Source: Rapidithrix thailandica | Lineage (GTDB): Bacteria > Bacteroidota > Bacteroidia > Cytophagales > Flammeovirgaceae | Length of the DNA stretch: 64,000 nucleotides | NCBI RefSeq assembly: GCF_039710355.1 | Contig: NZ_JBDKWZ010000001.1 | Span: forward strand, 558,001 to 622,000 | Direction: 5' to 3' | In this document: piece by piece, positions 17,456-27,218 of the stretch | Layout: the number at the start of each line of letters is the position of its first letter | How positions within the stretch are numbered: position 1 is the stretch's first letter | The notes under the pieces: model-generated | What the model was told of the DNA's origin: nothing | Database searches by the model: none | The model's input: the letters and a program-made list of their open reading frames with translations, nothing else | Program-made: the position numbers and the translations under genes

Positions 17456-18292
17456 TTATTCTAGTACAAAAGAGATGGGGATGACCATGTATTGTTTTAC
17501 GGTTCTGCCTCGCTGTTTACCGGGCTTCCATTTGGGCGCTTTAGAGATAACTCTGACAGCCTCTTTGTCACAGCCGGCTCCGATGCCCCGGATGGGTTTG
17601 GCTTCTGTTAATTTGCCATCGGTATCCACGATGAACTGCACAAACACTTTGCCTTGCACATTGAGCCTTCTGGCTTCCGGAGGGTACTTCATATGATCTC
17701 TGACAAACTCATAAAAGACTCGATATCCTCCAATGGGAGCTGCGGGCTCTTCTACCACATGGAAGATTTCTTCCGCTTCAGGCTCTTCCTCCATCGTTAC
17801 TTCGGGAGCATTACTTACGGTGACTTCTTCAATGACGGTTTCCTCATCAATTTCTATGTCCAGATCAATTTCAATTTCCTGTTCGATTTCCTCCTCATCA
17901 GCCACCGCAACAATATTGGGCTGCTGGATTTTGGGAGGTGGAGGGGGTTTGTGTATGGTAGGAGGAATTTCCTGAATCTCTTCGTACTCGGTTTCAATCG
18001 TACCCAAATCCACCAAATCACCTTTGTCTAAAGTCGGAAATTCAAATACGGCCAGGATGACAGCCAAGCTCAATGCCAAACTGAGATTCCGGATGATGCC
18101 CCGGTATCGATAGGTGTCTACTTCTTTGTACTTTTTGGATAAAACAGACGTTTCGACATGCTCTTTTGTACGAAGAATATCTTTACCGTTTTTGTCTGTT
18201 ATGAACCGGAAAAGGAGGGTGATTCCGATGGTAGCGCCAATGAATAATACGGTGATACCTCCTATGCCCAATGTTTGTAATACCTGTACCAT
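17456..18292 (-). CDS. TonB-like energy transducer with two membrane segments
   Basis: A 278-residue protein with the C-terminal TonB domain at about 195-278 (YPPEARRLNVQGKVFVQFIV and the final WKPGKQRGRTVKQYMVIPISF), a proline-rich spacer (IPPTIHKPPPPPKIQQP) and a very acidic stretch (about residues 130-170). Energy transducers span the periplasm and power outer-membrane receptors using the proton motive force. Unusually there are two hydrophobic segments, about 8-28 and 66-86, separated by a charged loop; most TonBs have one. No exbB/exbD neighbours are present. It could serve the receptor encoded downstream at 13554-15953, but it has its own terminator. Confidence 0.85.
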   Translation of the reverse strand: MVQVLQTLGIGGITVLFIGATIGITLLFRFITDKNGKDILRTKEHVETSVLSKKYKEVDTYRYRGIIRNLSLALSLAVILAVFEFPTLDKGDLVDLGTIETEYEEIQEIPPTIHKPPPPPKIQQPNIVAVADEEEIEQEIEIDLDIEIDEETVIEEVTVSNAPEVTMEEEPEAEEIFHVVEEPAAPIGGYRVFYEFVRDHMKYPPEARRLNVQGKVFVQFIVDTDGKLTEAKPIRGIGAGCDKEAVRVISKAPKWKPGKQRGRTVKQYMVIPISFVLE

Positions 18293-18464
18293 GATTGTAG
18301 GATTTTAAGGATTATTCCAGCTAGAAGTTGTGGTGCTAGTTGGATGTGGTAAAGATACCCTGAGCTAGGAGGGAATTTGATGATTGCCATTAGGAAAGAG
18401 TGGTGATTGATCTTATGGGGCTGATATGACTCAAGTCATATAAATTTGCACAGGGGAAATAGCT

Positions 18465-18500
18465 CAAAAAAAGCCCGCCTAATTGACTTTGGGCGGGCTT
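18465..18500 (-). terminator. Terminator of topA
   Basis: Nine-base GC-rich perfect stem (18471-18479 with 18492-18500) followed on the minus strand by a run of U; it begins seven bases after the topA stop. Confidence 0.85.
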
Positions 18501-18506
18501 GGATCT

Positions 18507-20843
18507 TTATTCGCTTTTGGTGCTTTTGGCCTTGGAAGTAGTGGTTTTCTTCTTGGCTTTTTTAGCCGGAGGAGTTTCGATGATTTTCATACAATCCTCC
18601 AAACTGAGTGAGGCCGCCTCGGTATCTTTCGGAATTTTATAATTTTTCTTTTGGTAAGAGATATAAGGTCCCCAGCGTCCGTTCAGAATTTTTACGTCCG
18701 GGTTTTCATCAAATACTTTGATGGTTTTCTTGGCATCCGCTTCCCGTTTGGCCTTGATCAATTCGATGGCCACGTCCAGTTCTACGGTATGAGGGTCATG
18801 CTCTTTGCCCAGAGAGACAAATTTATTGTCATGACGAATATAAGGGCCGAACTTGCCGATGGCGGCCAATACGGGTTTATCTTCAAAGCTACCGATTTCG
18901 CGAGGAAGTTTAAATAACTCCAACGCTTCTTCCAATGTAATGCTTTCGATATATTGGTCTTTTCGCAAAGAGGCATATTGAGGCTTTTCCTCGTCTTCCA
19001 TCGTTCCGATTTGCGCATACGGGCCGAATTTTCCCAGTTTGACACTGATCGGTTTACCACTTTTCGGATCGGTGCCTAGTACCCGTTGGGTAGCTTCCTT
19101 GTTGGCATTGGATTTGGTTTGCTCTACTGTTTCGTGAAAGCCTTTGTAAAAGCCTTTCAGCATCTCATTCCAGATCGTCTCTCCCTGTGCAATTTGGTCA
19201 AATTGTTCCTCCACCTTTGCCGTAAAGGAATAATCTACAATATTGGGAAAATATTTGTTGAGAAAATCATTGACCACCATACCGATATTGGTAGGAAACA
19301 GCTTGTTTTTCTCCCTTCCGGTAATCTCGGTTTTTTGACTTTCTTTGATTTCATTATCAGTCAAGATCATCTCCTGATAGTTGCGGGGCTTACCTTCTTT
19401 GGATTCTTTGATGGCGTAGCCACGCTTTTGGATGGTAGAAATGGTGGGAGCGTAGGTAGAAGGTCTACCAATGCCCATTTCTTCCAGTTGTTTTACCAGG
19501 CTGGCCTCCGTAAAGCGGGCTGCCGGACGGGTAAAGCGCTCCGTTGCTTTCATATGGTCGAGTGACAATTCCTGGCCAATGTTCAACGGAGGAAGCATTT
19601 TCTTTTGTTCTTCTTCCTGATCATCGTCAGTAGACTCGATATACAACTTGAGAAATCCGTCAAATTTGATGACCTCTCCGGTTGCTACAAGTTTTGCTTC
19701 ATTGGTAGAGATGTTAATCGTAGCCGTGGTTTTCTCCAATTTGGCATCCGCCATTTGTGAAGCCACTGCCCGTTTCCAAATCAGCTCATACAAACGTTGT
19801 TCATTGCGGGCTCCGTTGATATCATGCCGGGAAAAATCCGTTGGCCGGATGGCTTCGTGGGCCTCCTGGGCGGATTTGGATTTTGTCTTATACTGACGGG
19901 TTTGTACGTATTTGTCTCCGTAGGCATTTTTGATCTGGATCGCTACGGCTTTGATCGCTTCTTCGGACAAATTCACAGAATCCGTACGCATATAGGTAAT
20001 CATCCCTGATTCGTAAAGCTTCTGTGCCAGCGTCATGGTTTGAGAAACCGAGAAGCCTAATTTACGGCTGGCCTCTTGCTGGAGCGTTGAAGTGGTAAAA
20101 GGTGCCGCCGGAGATTTCTTTCCGGGTTTGACTTCCAGGTTTTCAATTTTGAATTGAGCCCCTTTGCACTGTTCCAAAAAGGCCAGGGTTTCTTCGCGGG
20201 TTGCCAGTCGTTTAGGTAGTTCTGCTACCAGTACTTTGCCATTGCCCAAATCAAATTCGGCGGATACTTTATAAGAAGATTTGGGCTCAAATTTATCGAT
20301 ATCCCGTTCTCTTTCTACGACCAGTCTCACAGCTACCGATTGTACCCTTCCAGCAGACAAACCGCCTTTAATCTTCCGCCAGAGCACAGGCGAAATCTCG
20401 AATCCTACCAAGCGGTCCAATACCCGGCGGGCTTGCTGGGCTTTTACCAAGTCCAGGTCAATTCCCCTTGGAGATTGGATGGCATTAACGATGGCATTTT
20501 TGGTGATTTCATGAAAAACAATCCTGCGAGTATTCGCCTCATTGAGTTTTAAAGCTTCTTTCAAGTGCCATGAAATGGCTTCCCCTTCACGGTCATCATC
20601 CGTTGCTAACCATACTGTTTCGGCGCCCTTTGCCAGTTTTTTTAACTCCGAAACAACCTGCTTTTTATCGCTGGTAACCTCATACTTCGGCTCAAACCCA
20701 TTGTCAATATCAATGGCCATATCACCTTTGGGCAGGTCACGAACATGTCCATAACTGGATTTGACCATGTAATCCTTACCCAAGTATTTCTCAATGGTTT
20801 TTGCTTTAGCCGGGGACTCTACGATAACCAAATTCTTCGACAT
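18507..20843 (-). CDS. topA: DNA topoisomerase I (type IA)
   Basis: A 778-residue enzyme that relaxes negative supercoils. The TOPRIM domain starts at the N-terminus (LVIVESPAKAKTIEKYLG) and has the metal-binding DDDREGE at about residues 82-88. The active-site tyrosine is in SGMITYMRTDS near residue 282. The C-terminal third has no zinc-finger cysteines; instead it carries three or more repeats of the type GKFGPYAQIG, GKFGPYIRHDNKF and GRWGPYISYQKKNY, then a Lys-rich tail (AKKAKKKTTTSKAKSTK), which is the usual arrangement in Bacteroidota. It forms a single-gene unit. Confidence 0.97.
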   Translation of the reverse strand: MSKNLVIVESPAKAKTIEKYLGKDYMVKSSYGHVRDLPKGDMAIDIDNGFEPKYEVTSDKKQVVSELKKLAKGAETVWLATDDDREGEAISWHLKEALKLNEANTRRIVFHEITKNAIVNAIQSPRGIDLDLVKAQQARRVLDRLVGFEISPVLWRKIKGGLSAGRVQSVAVRLVVERERDIDKFEPKSSYKVSAEFDLGNGKVLVAELPKRLATREETLAFLEQCKGAQFKIENLEVKPGKKSPAAPFTTSTLQQEASRKLGFSVSQTMTLAQKLYESGMITYMRTDSVNLSEEAIKAVAIQIKNAYGDKYVQTRQYKTKSKSAQEAHEAIRPTDFSRHDINGARNEQRLYELIWKRAVASQMADAKLEKTTATINISTNEAKLVATGEVIKFDGFLKLYIESTDDDQEEEQKKMLPPLNIGQELSLDHMKATERFTRPAARFTEASLVKQLEEMGIGRPSTYAPTISTIQKRGYAIKESKEGKPRNYQEMILTDNEIKESQKTEITGREKNKLFPTNIGMVVNDFLNKYFPNIVDYSFTAKVEEQFDQIAQGETIWNEMLKGFYKGFHETVEQTKSNANKEATQRVLGTDPKSGKPISVKLGKFGPYAQIGTMEDEEKPQYASLRKDQYIESITLEEALELFKLPREIGSFEDKPVLAAIGKFGPYIRHDNKFVSLGKEHDPHTVELDVAIELIKAKREADAKKTIKVFDENPDVKILNGRWGPYISYQKKNYKIPKDTEAASLSLEDCMKIIETPPAKKAKKKTTTSKAKSTKSE

Positions 20844-21759
20844 CGGAAAAATTTTGTTTGTTAAATAAATACTGTTCTCAGCCGGAAAATTACCTCGTTC
20901 AAAAATCTGAGAACATTGAATAGGTTTATTTCACTGAATCAATCTGAGTACCTGAGGAATCACTTCTGACCAAAAGTAAAAAGCCGGATCAAAAGGAAAA
21001 AACCTCAAGTAGGATCTTATCTATGGATTACAAAAATGATAGAAAAAGTTTCTAAAAAAAATTATTTGGAAGCCGAATTGTTTTTAAACACTCCAAAAAC
21101 TTCTCATTTTTCCCATAAAAACCGCTGTTAGACCCACTTGTTTCCGGATGCTTGTTCTATAGAAAACCTCCGGTATCTGTTTGGGAGAAGCCTCTGTTAC
21201 TCTTTAAATTTTGTATACAACTACAACGCAATCGAAAGTGTTTGAAGGGGGATGCAGCAAAGAGCTTTTTTTCTTAAGCAGCAGCCCGAATTGTTTCAAT
21301 CATTTTCAAAAAAAATATTCAAAATCCACCCTCGAATTTCTATCTTTACGGCTAAACGTAGTATTGCTGAAGTGTATCTTGTACTGTACCTTTCAATTTT
21401 GAAAGTGGATTTGTGAAAAATAGAAACAGCGCCTATCTTCCGTAGGCCTTATGTGTGGATTATCTAATACTCACAAGCAAATCCAGAGGGCATCCGAAGG
21501 CCCAAAGTCACTATCATTGTAAGAGAAAATCAATTTGGTCAGCAAGTTTTATTTTTATATTTTTTGCTGAAATAGCAGGGGTGGACTTAAGAAGATCATA
21601 AGCCACAGGAATTGATGAGAGATGTTTTTCTGTTACACTAAAAGAAAGAAGAAAAGTTTTTGAATTATATATACTTCATTTAGGGTGTTATCTCTGAATG
21701 AATTCTAGCCGTAAACTTTTCGGTTATTGTTTAACCTACAATAAAAATCAGATAAATTC
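20844..21759. other. Long non-coding gap between topA and gltA
   Basis: 916 bases, AT-rich, the largest gap in the window. I see no credible protein gene. The right half holds a -7-like TATCTTTA at 21341-21348 and a foldable segment (21406-21503, see separate entry). The gltA promoter must be here, so either gltA has a leader of about 400 bases or a separate small RNA is made. Confidence 0.6.
21406..21503 (+). ncRNA. Candidate structured RNA or gltA leader element
   Basis: An outer eight-base stem pairs 21406-21413 with 21478-21485 (TGGATTTG with CAAATCCA), extendable by three pairs across a four-base bulge. Inside it is a hairpin with a five-base stem (21431-21435 with 21443-21447), and directly after it a four-base GGGC/GCCC hairpin (21488-21491 with 21500-21503). 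A weak -7-like box lies at 21341-21348. I cannot assign it to a known RNA family; chance folding is possible. Confidence 0.25.
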
Positions 21760-23046
21760 ATGAGCAGTAAAGCAGAGTTACATTATGATGGTAAGGTATA
21801 TGAACTACCAGTCATAGAAGGAAGCGAAAAAGAAAAAGCCGTTGACATTTCTAAATTGAGAGCTCAGTCAGGACTAATTACTTTAGATGTAGGCTACAAA
21901 AACACAGGCGCAACTACCAGTGAAGTCACCTTTTTGGATGGAGAGAAAGGCATTTTGAGGTACCGGGGATATTCCATCGAAGAATTGGCTGAAAAGTCTA
22001 CCTTCCTGGAAGTCGCTTACCTTTTGATCCATGGTGAGCTACCAACCAAAGACCAGTTTGATAAATGGGGACATGAAATCACCATGCATACCTTGCTACA
22101 CGAAGATATGCGTAAAATCTTTGACGGATTTCCTACCAGCGCCCACCCTATGGGAGTGCTTTCTTCTTTAGTGAGTTCGCTTACCGCATTTTACCCCGAG
22201 TCTTTAGACCCTAATCGCTCGCCGGATGGTGTGAACCTTACAATCACCCGCTTGATGGCGAAAATCCCTACCATCGCTGCATGGTCGTACAAAAATGAAA
22301 TGGGGCACCCGGCGAACTATCCGGACAATAGCAAGAGCTATGTGGCCAACTTCTTATGGATGATGTTTGGCATGAGAACCATGCAATACGAGCCCGATCC
22401 GGTGATTGTGGATGCTTTGGATAAATTGTTGATCTTACATGCGGATCATGAGCAAAACTGCTCTGCTTCTACTGTCCGTATCGTAGGTTCTTCACAAGCA
22501 AGTCTGTATGTGTCTGTCGCTGCTGGGATCAATGCTCTTTGGGGACGATTGCACGGTGGAGCTAACCAGGCCGTAATTGAAATGCTCGAGCAAATCAAAG
22601 CGGATGGTGGCAATGTGGATAAATTTATCGCCAAAGCCAAAGATAAAGACGATCCGTTCCGTTTGATGGGATTTGGACACCGAGTATATAAAAACTTCGA
22701 CCCTCGTGCAAGAATCATCAAGGCGGCTTGTGACAATGTATTGGAAAAACTGGGTGTACACGATTCTACATTGGAAATCGCTAAAAAGCTGGAAGAAGTA
22801 GCTTTGAACGATGAGTACTTTGTAAAAAGAAGCTTGTACCCGAATGTTGATTTCTATTCCGGAATCATTTATAGAGCAATTGGTATCCCTACAGATATGT
22901 TTACAGTTATGTTTGCTTTGGGTAGATTACCAGGGTGGATTGCTCAATGGAAAGAAATGAGAGAAGAAAACCAACCGATCGGACGTCCGCGTCAGATTTA
23001 TACCGGACATAACCTGAGAAATTATGTCAGCATGAACGAGCGGTAA
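21760..23046 (+). CDS. gltA: Citrate synthase
   Basis: Type II-like citrate synthase of 428 residues, condensing acetyl-CoA and oxaloacetate at the entry of the TCA cycle. Landmarks are LDGEKGILRYRGYSIEELA, the first catalytic His region (LWGRLHGGANQAV near residue 265), and the second site GFGHRVYKNFDPRA with His near 306 and the catalytic Asp near 360 (PNVDFYSGI). The ATG at 21760 gives the normal N-terminus. Single-gene unit ending in the terminator at 23070-23099. Confidence 0.97.
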   Translation: MSSKAELHYDGKVYELPVIEGSEKEKAVDISKLRAQSGLITLDVGYKNTGATTSEVTFLDGEKGILRYRGYSIEELAEKSTFLEVAYLLIHGELPTKDQFDKWGHEITMHTLLHEDMRKIFDGFPTSAHPMGVLSSLVSSLTAFYPESLDPNRSPDGVNLTITRLMAKIPTIAAWSYKNEMGHPANYPDNSKSYVANFLWMMFGMRTMQYEPDPVIVDALDKLLILHADHEQNCSASTVRIVGSSQASLYVSVAAGINALWGRLHGGANQAVIEMLEQIKADGGNVDKFIAKAKDKDDPFRLMGFGHRVYKNFDPRARIIKAACDNVLEKLGVHDSTLEIAKKLEEVALNDEYFVKRSLYPNVDFYSGIIYRAIGIPTDMFTVMFALGRLPGWIAQWKEMREENQPIGRPRQIYTGHNLRNYVSMNER

Positions 23047-23069
23047 ACGGGTTCGTTGTTGAAGGAATT

Positions 23070-23099
23070 AAAAAAGACACCCCGACAGGTGTCTTTTTT
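23070..23099. terminator. Bidirectional terminator between gltA and ppk1
   Basis: Eleven-base stem (23071-23081 with 23089-23099, allowing one shift) with A and T runs at both feet, between convergent stops at 23046 and 23129. Confidence 0.85.
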
Positions 23100-23128
23100 C
23101 TTGTCAAAAAACGGAAGGGCTGACAATC

Positions 23129-25195
23129 TTAAACCGAACAGCTTTCTAGTTTGCTTTTCAACAGTTGATAGGTGGCCCATTGCGCCCGGATTTCCTCACC
23201 TTTTTTGGCTTTGGGGCAGTTGTTCAACGCCGAATCCATAACCCGGCTTTTGGTGTTATCACTGAGCTGGTAATCGATAATTGTTTGCAGCTCTTTTTTA
23301 AGTTCTGTATTGAAAATAGGAAATCCCACTTCGATGCGCTTAAATAAATTCCGGTGCATCCAATCGGCTGAGGACAAATAAGTATCCCATTGCCCTTTGT
23401 TGTAAAATAGCAACACCCGCGCATGTTCCAAATAACGGTCTACAATCCGGGTTACGGTAATGCGCTCGCTTTGCCCTTCTATTCCCGGTACCAAACAACA
23501 AATCCCCCGGATAATCAAATCAATCTTGACTCCGGCATTGTTGGCCTCATAAAGTTTGTCGATCATTACTTTGTCTTCCAGGCCGTTGAGTTTGAGAATG
23601 ATCCCGGCTTTTTTTCCGGCTTTAGCATTGGCAATTTCCCGGTCAATCAATGCCAGGTAGCCTTCTAGCATATTAATTTGCGCCACCATGAGGTATTGAA
23701 ATACCGGTTTTTCTTTGGGTGAGTGCAAGAAGCGGAATACTTGTCGCAGTTCCTGAGTCAGGTGCTGGTTAGAGGTCATTAAGCCATGGTCTGCGTAGAT
23801 TTGGGCGGTGATTTCATTGAAATTGCCCGTGCCCAAAAAAGCATAACTTTTCTTTTGAGAACCTTTATGACGGGTAATCAAGGCTACTTTCGCATGTACT
23901 TTCAGGCCCGGAATACTGTAGATGATTTTTACTCCTTGTTTTTCCATTTCTTCCGCCCACTTTAAATTGTTGGCTTCGTCAAAGCGGGCTTTTACCTCTA
24001 CAAATACCGTTACTTTTTTTCCGTTTTTAGCGGCACTGATCAAGGCATTGGCAATAAAGGAATTAGCTGCAATCCGGTATACCGTTACCATGATTTCCTG
24101 TACAAAGGGATCTATGGCCGCTTCGTTGAAAAAGCGCAGTACATAATCGTAAGATTGATAGGGAAAATGAAGCAGAAAATCTTGTTCGTCAATGGCATCA
24201 AACAATTGGTTATACGGTCCTAGGGCAGGATGTTCCAAAGCGGGCCAAGGAGGGTTTTCCAGTTGGGGGGCTATGGGGTTGGGAAGTTTAAAAAAGTCAT
24301 TGAAATTATGATACTTCCCTCCGTTGATCACCTCATCTTCTTCCAACTGTAATTTGTGAATCAAAAATTGTAATAAAGAAGCGGGGATATTCTGATCAAA
24401 AAGAAAACGGCTGGGCAATCCTACACTTCGCTTGTTAAGATTTTTCCGGATTTTTTCCACCAAATCCCCCGAAAACTCATCTTCAATCAAGAGATCTGCA
24501 TCCCGGTTAATTTTGATACTGTGGCAAGATTGAATAGCATAGCCCGGAAAAATAATGGGCAAACTGTGACGGATTACATCGTCAATCAATACAAAATATG
24601 TATTGTCATTTTCACTGGGCAGCTGGAAAAAGCGGGATAACTCATTAGAAGGAATATTCAACAGGGCATAATACCATTCCGGCTGTTTTTTGTCATTGGT
24701 ATGTTTAAGTTGCAGGATAAAGTACAAGGCCCCATTGTCCAAAAACGGAATTTCATCTTCTTCTTCAAACAGGATGGGTTGCAGGTAGGCCAATACTTTA
24801 CAGCGAAAGTAGTGTTCCACACTTTTTTGTTGATGGACATTCAGTTCTTTGGGAGAAATGATGTATATATGATTTTTTCTTAATTCGGGTAGAATCGTTT
24901 GTTGATATACTTGTCCGAATTGCTCCAATTGATTGGCTACACTTTGGTTGATTTCATGCAATAAAGTTTTGGGTTGTATGCCCAGCGACTTGTTGATTTT
25001 CTTTTTGTCTAAACGGGCAAAACTGTTGATTGCTGCCACTCTGACACGAAAAAACTCATCCAGGTTAGAAGAGTATATTGCCAAAAATTTCAAGCGTTCA
25101 AAAAGAGGGACGGAAGGACTGGCGGCTTCCTGTAAAACTCGCTCATTAAACGAGAGCCAGCTCAAGTCCCGGTCATAATATTGGTATTCTGCCAT
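23129..25195 (-). CDS. ppk1: Polyphosphate kinase 1
   Basis: Makes and consumes inorganic polyphosphate using ATP. From the ATG at 25195 the protein has 688 residues and begins MAEYQYYDRDLSWLSFNERVL, the classical PPK1 start; the frame continues upstream only to a TTG at 25237, which is not preferred. The phosphorylated histidine is in LKVHAKVAL near residue 433 (equivalent to E. coli His435), and the second conserved His is in SADWMHRNLFKR. PPK-specific FLGTGNFNE and GICCLVPG are present. All four structural domains appear intact. Transcribed alone. Confidence 0.96.
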   Translation of the reverse strand: MAEYQYYDRDLSWLSFNERVLQEAASPSVPLFERLKFLAIYSSNLDEFFRVRVAAINSFARLDKKKINKSLGIQPKTLLHEINQSVANQLEQFGQVYQQTILPELRKNHIYIISPKELNVHQQKSVEHYFRCKVLAYLQPILFEEEDEIPFLDNGALYFILQLKHTNDKKQPEWYYALLNIPSNELSRFFQLPSENDNTYFVLIDDVIRHSLPIIFPGYAIQSCHSIKINRDADLLIEDEFSGDLVEKIRKNLNKRSVGLPSRFLFDQNIPASLLQFLIHKLQLEEDEVINGGKYHNFNDFFKLPNPIAPQLENPPWPALEHPALGPYNQLFDAIDEQDFLLHFPYQSYDYVLRFFNEAAIDPFVQEIMVTVYRIAANSFIANALISAAKNGKKVTVFVEVKARFDEANNLKWAEEMEKQGVKIIYSIPGLKVHAKVALITRHKGSQKKSYAFLGTGNFNEITAQIYADHGLMTSNQHLTQELRQVFRFLHSPKEKPVFQYLMVAQINMLEGYLALIDREIANAKAGKKAGIILKLNGLEDKVMIDKLYEANNAGVKIDLIIRGICCLVPGIEGQSERITVTRIVDRYLEHARVLLFYNKGQWDTYLSSADWMHRNLFKRIEVGFPIFNTELKKELQTIIDYQLSDNTKSRVMDSALNNCPKAKKGEEIRAQWATYQLLKSKLESCSV

Positions 25196-25440
25196 GATTG
25201 TAAGTAATTGAAGACCTAATTTCTGAATTATTCGCAAATTCGACCTACTATGACTGTAAATAATTTCTGAATAATCCCAGAGAAATCATGCAAGCAGAGG
25301 AGGGGGAGCAGTGTTCAAAACAGGAAGAAAATATGTAGTTAAATCAAGTACTTGGCCATTTGCAAGCATTTTAAAAAAGCATCTTAAGCCTTAAAAACGA
25401 ATCAATTGCAAGATTCCTCGAAGATTTGCTAATCATATTG

Positions 25441-25448
25441 TAGCTTTG
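25441..25448 (+). promoter_or_regulatory. Bacteroidota-type -7 box before pruA
   Basis: TAGCTTTG fits TAnnTTTG exactly and lies 36 bases ahead of the pruA ATG, implying a short leader. Confidence 0.55.
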
Positions 25449-25483
25449 CCCAAAGACTTTATCAACAAAATAAAATAATTATC

Positions 25484-27115
25484 ATGCTGAAAGGATTCTT
25501 TAATGTACCGGAAGCGAAAAACGAACCGATACTGTCGTATAAGCCCGGATCACCAGAGAAAAAAGCCGTGAAAGAGATGTTGGCTAAATTAAGAGCCACT
25601 GAAATAGATGCGCCAATGTACATTGGTGGTGAAGAGGTGAGAACGGGAAATAAGAAGCCTATGACTCCTCCATATGACCACCAACATGTGTTAGGATATT
25701 ATCACGAAGGAGATGCTTCGCATGTAGAGCAAGCGATCAATGCTGCATTAGGTGCCAAAGCTGCTTGGAACGACCTTTCATGGGAACACCGGGCAAGTAT
25801 CTTTTTGAAAGCTGCGGATTTGATTGCCGGACCGTACCGTGCAAAAATGAATGCCGCCACCATGTTAGGACAAGCAAAAACCATCTTCCAGGCAGAAATC
25901 GATTCGGCTTGTGAGATTGTGGATTTCTTGCGCTTCAACGTCCAATACATGACGGAAATCTATCAACAACAGCCTAATTCTTCGGATCAGGTATGGAACC
26001 GGGTAGAGCACCGTCCTTTGGAAGGTTTTATCTTTGCCTTGACTCCGTTTAACTTTACGGCCATTGCAGGGAACTTACCAACAGCTCCGGCTTTGATGGG
26101 AAATACGGTGGTTTGGAAACCTGCCGAAACGCAAATTTACTCTGCTCAAGTATTGATGGAAGTATTCCGTGAAGCCGGTGTGCCGGACGGTGTGATCAAC
26201 TTGGTATATGTGGACGGGCCTGCTGCCGGAGAAGTGATCTTTAACCATCCTGAGTTTGCCGGATTGCACTTTACCGGAAGTACTGCTACTTTCCAAACCT
26301 TATGGAAAACCATAGGCGAAAATATCACTAAGTACAAAAGTTATCCGAGAATTGTCGGAGAAACCGGAGGAAAAGACTTTATCATCGCTCATAAATCAGC
26401 GGATGCGAAAGCATTGGCGACTGCTATTATTCGTGGTGCTTTTGAATTCCAAGGACAAAAATGTTCTGCTGCTTCCCGGGTGTATATCCCAAGCAACCTG
26501 TGGGAAGAAGTAGAAGGATACCTGAAAGAAGATGTGGCCAACATCAAAATGGGTTCTCCTGAAGACTTCCGTAACTTTATGTCTGCGGTGATTGATGAGA
26601 AAGCCTTTAACAAGATTACCAAGTATATTGACGATGCAAAAGAGTCACCTTTGGTAGAAGTAATTGCCGGAGGTAATCATGACAAGTCTAAAGGGTATTT
26701 TGTAGAGCCTACGATCCTGAAAGTAGAAGACAACCAATACACCACGATGTGCGAAGAAATCTTCGGTCCGGTTGTTTCTATTTTCGTATACAATGAAGAC
26801 CTCTTCGAAGAAGCCTTGTATTTGGTGGACTCTACCTCTCCATATGCATTGACCGGGGCCATTTTCTCTCAAGATCGTTATGCCATTGAGTTAGCGTCTC
26901 AGAAATTACAACAGTCTGCCGGTAACTTCTACATCAACGACAAGCCTACCGGAGCCGTAGTTGGTCAACAGCCGTTTGGTGGAGCAAGGGGCTCGGGAAC
27001 CAATGACAAAGCAGGCTCTCAATTGAACTTGTTGCGTTGGGTGAGTCAAAGAACCATTAAAGAAACATTTGTATCGCCTACCGATTTCCGCTATCCGTTT
27101 ATGGAAGAAGAATAG
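25484..27115 (+). CDS. pruA: L-glutamate gamma-semialdehyde (1-pyrroline-5-carboxylate) dehydrogenase
   Basis: Aldehyde dehydrogenase of 543 residues that oxidises glutamate semialdehyde to glutamate in proline catabolism. The long N-terminus (MLKGFFNVPEAKNEPILSYKPGSPE) is typical of the P5CDH type 1 subfamily. Also seen are TPFNFTAIAGNLPTAPALMG, the catalytic Glu in GETGGKD, the nucleophilic Cys in FQGQKCSAASR, and the C-terminal GARGSGTNDKAGS. No proline dehydrogenase gene lies beside it, so the two steps are encoded apart and are not fused as in PutA. A hairpin terminator follows at 27143. Confidence 0.96.
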   Translation: MLKGFFNVPEAKNEPILSYKPGSPEKKAVKEMLAKLRATEIDAPMYIGGEEVRTGNKKPMTPPYDHQHVLGYYHEGDASHVEQAINAALGAKAAWNDLSWEHRASIFLKAADLIAGPYRAKMNAATMLGQAKTIFQAEIDSACEIVDFLRFNVQYMTEIYQQQPNSSDQVWNRVEHRPLEGFIFALTPFNFTAIAGNLPTAPALMGNTVVWKPAETQIYSAQVLMEVFREAGVPDGVINLVYVDGPAAGEVIFNHPEFAGLHFTGSTATFQTLWKTIGENITKYKSYPRIVGETGGKDFIIAHKSADAKALATAIIRGAFEFQGQKCSAASRVYIPSNLWEEVEGYLKEDVANIKMGSPEDFRNFMSAVIDEKAFNKITKYIDDAKESPLVEVIAGGNHDKSKGYFVEPTILKVEDNQYTTMCEEIFGPVVSIFVYNEDLFEEALYLVDSTSPYALTGAIFSQDRYAIELASQKLQQSAGNFYINDKPTGAVVGQQPFGGARGSGTNDKAGSQLNLLRWVSQRTIKETFVSPTDFRYPFMEEE

Positions 27116-27142
27116 GTATAGGAAGTACCAAAGAGATACTCT

Positions 27143-27181
27143 CAACCTCCATCGCTTTTAAGGCTGTGGGGGTTGTTTTTT
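27143..27181 (+). terminator. Terminator of pruA
   Basis: Imperfect 13-base stem (27143-27155 with 27163-27175) followed by a T-run to 27181. Confidence 0.7.
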
Positions 27182-27218
27182 AAACGGATTTTCAATAGTT
27201 AAAACCACACAGACAAAC

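Noticed and set aside
21211..21402. Open frame of 63 residues in the topA-gltA gap, plus strand
   Set aside because: Non-ATG start, low-complexity composition (many Ser, Leu, Phe), no family resemblance; more likely non-coding DNA.
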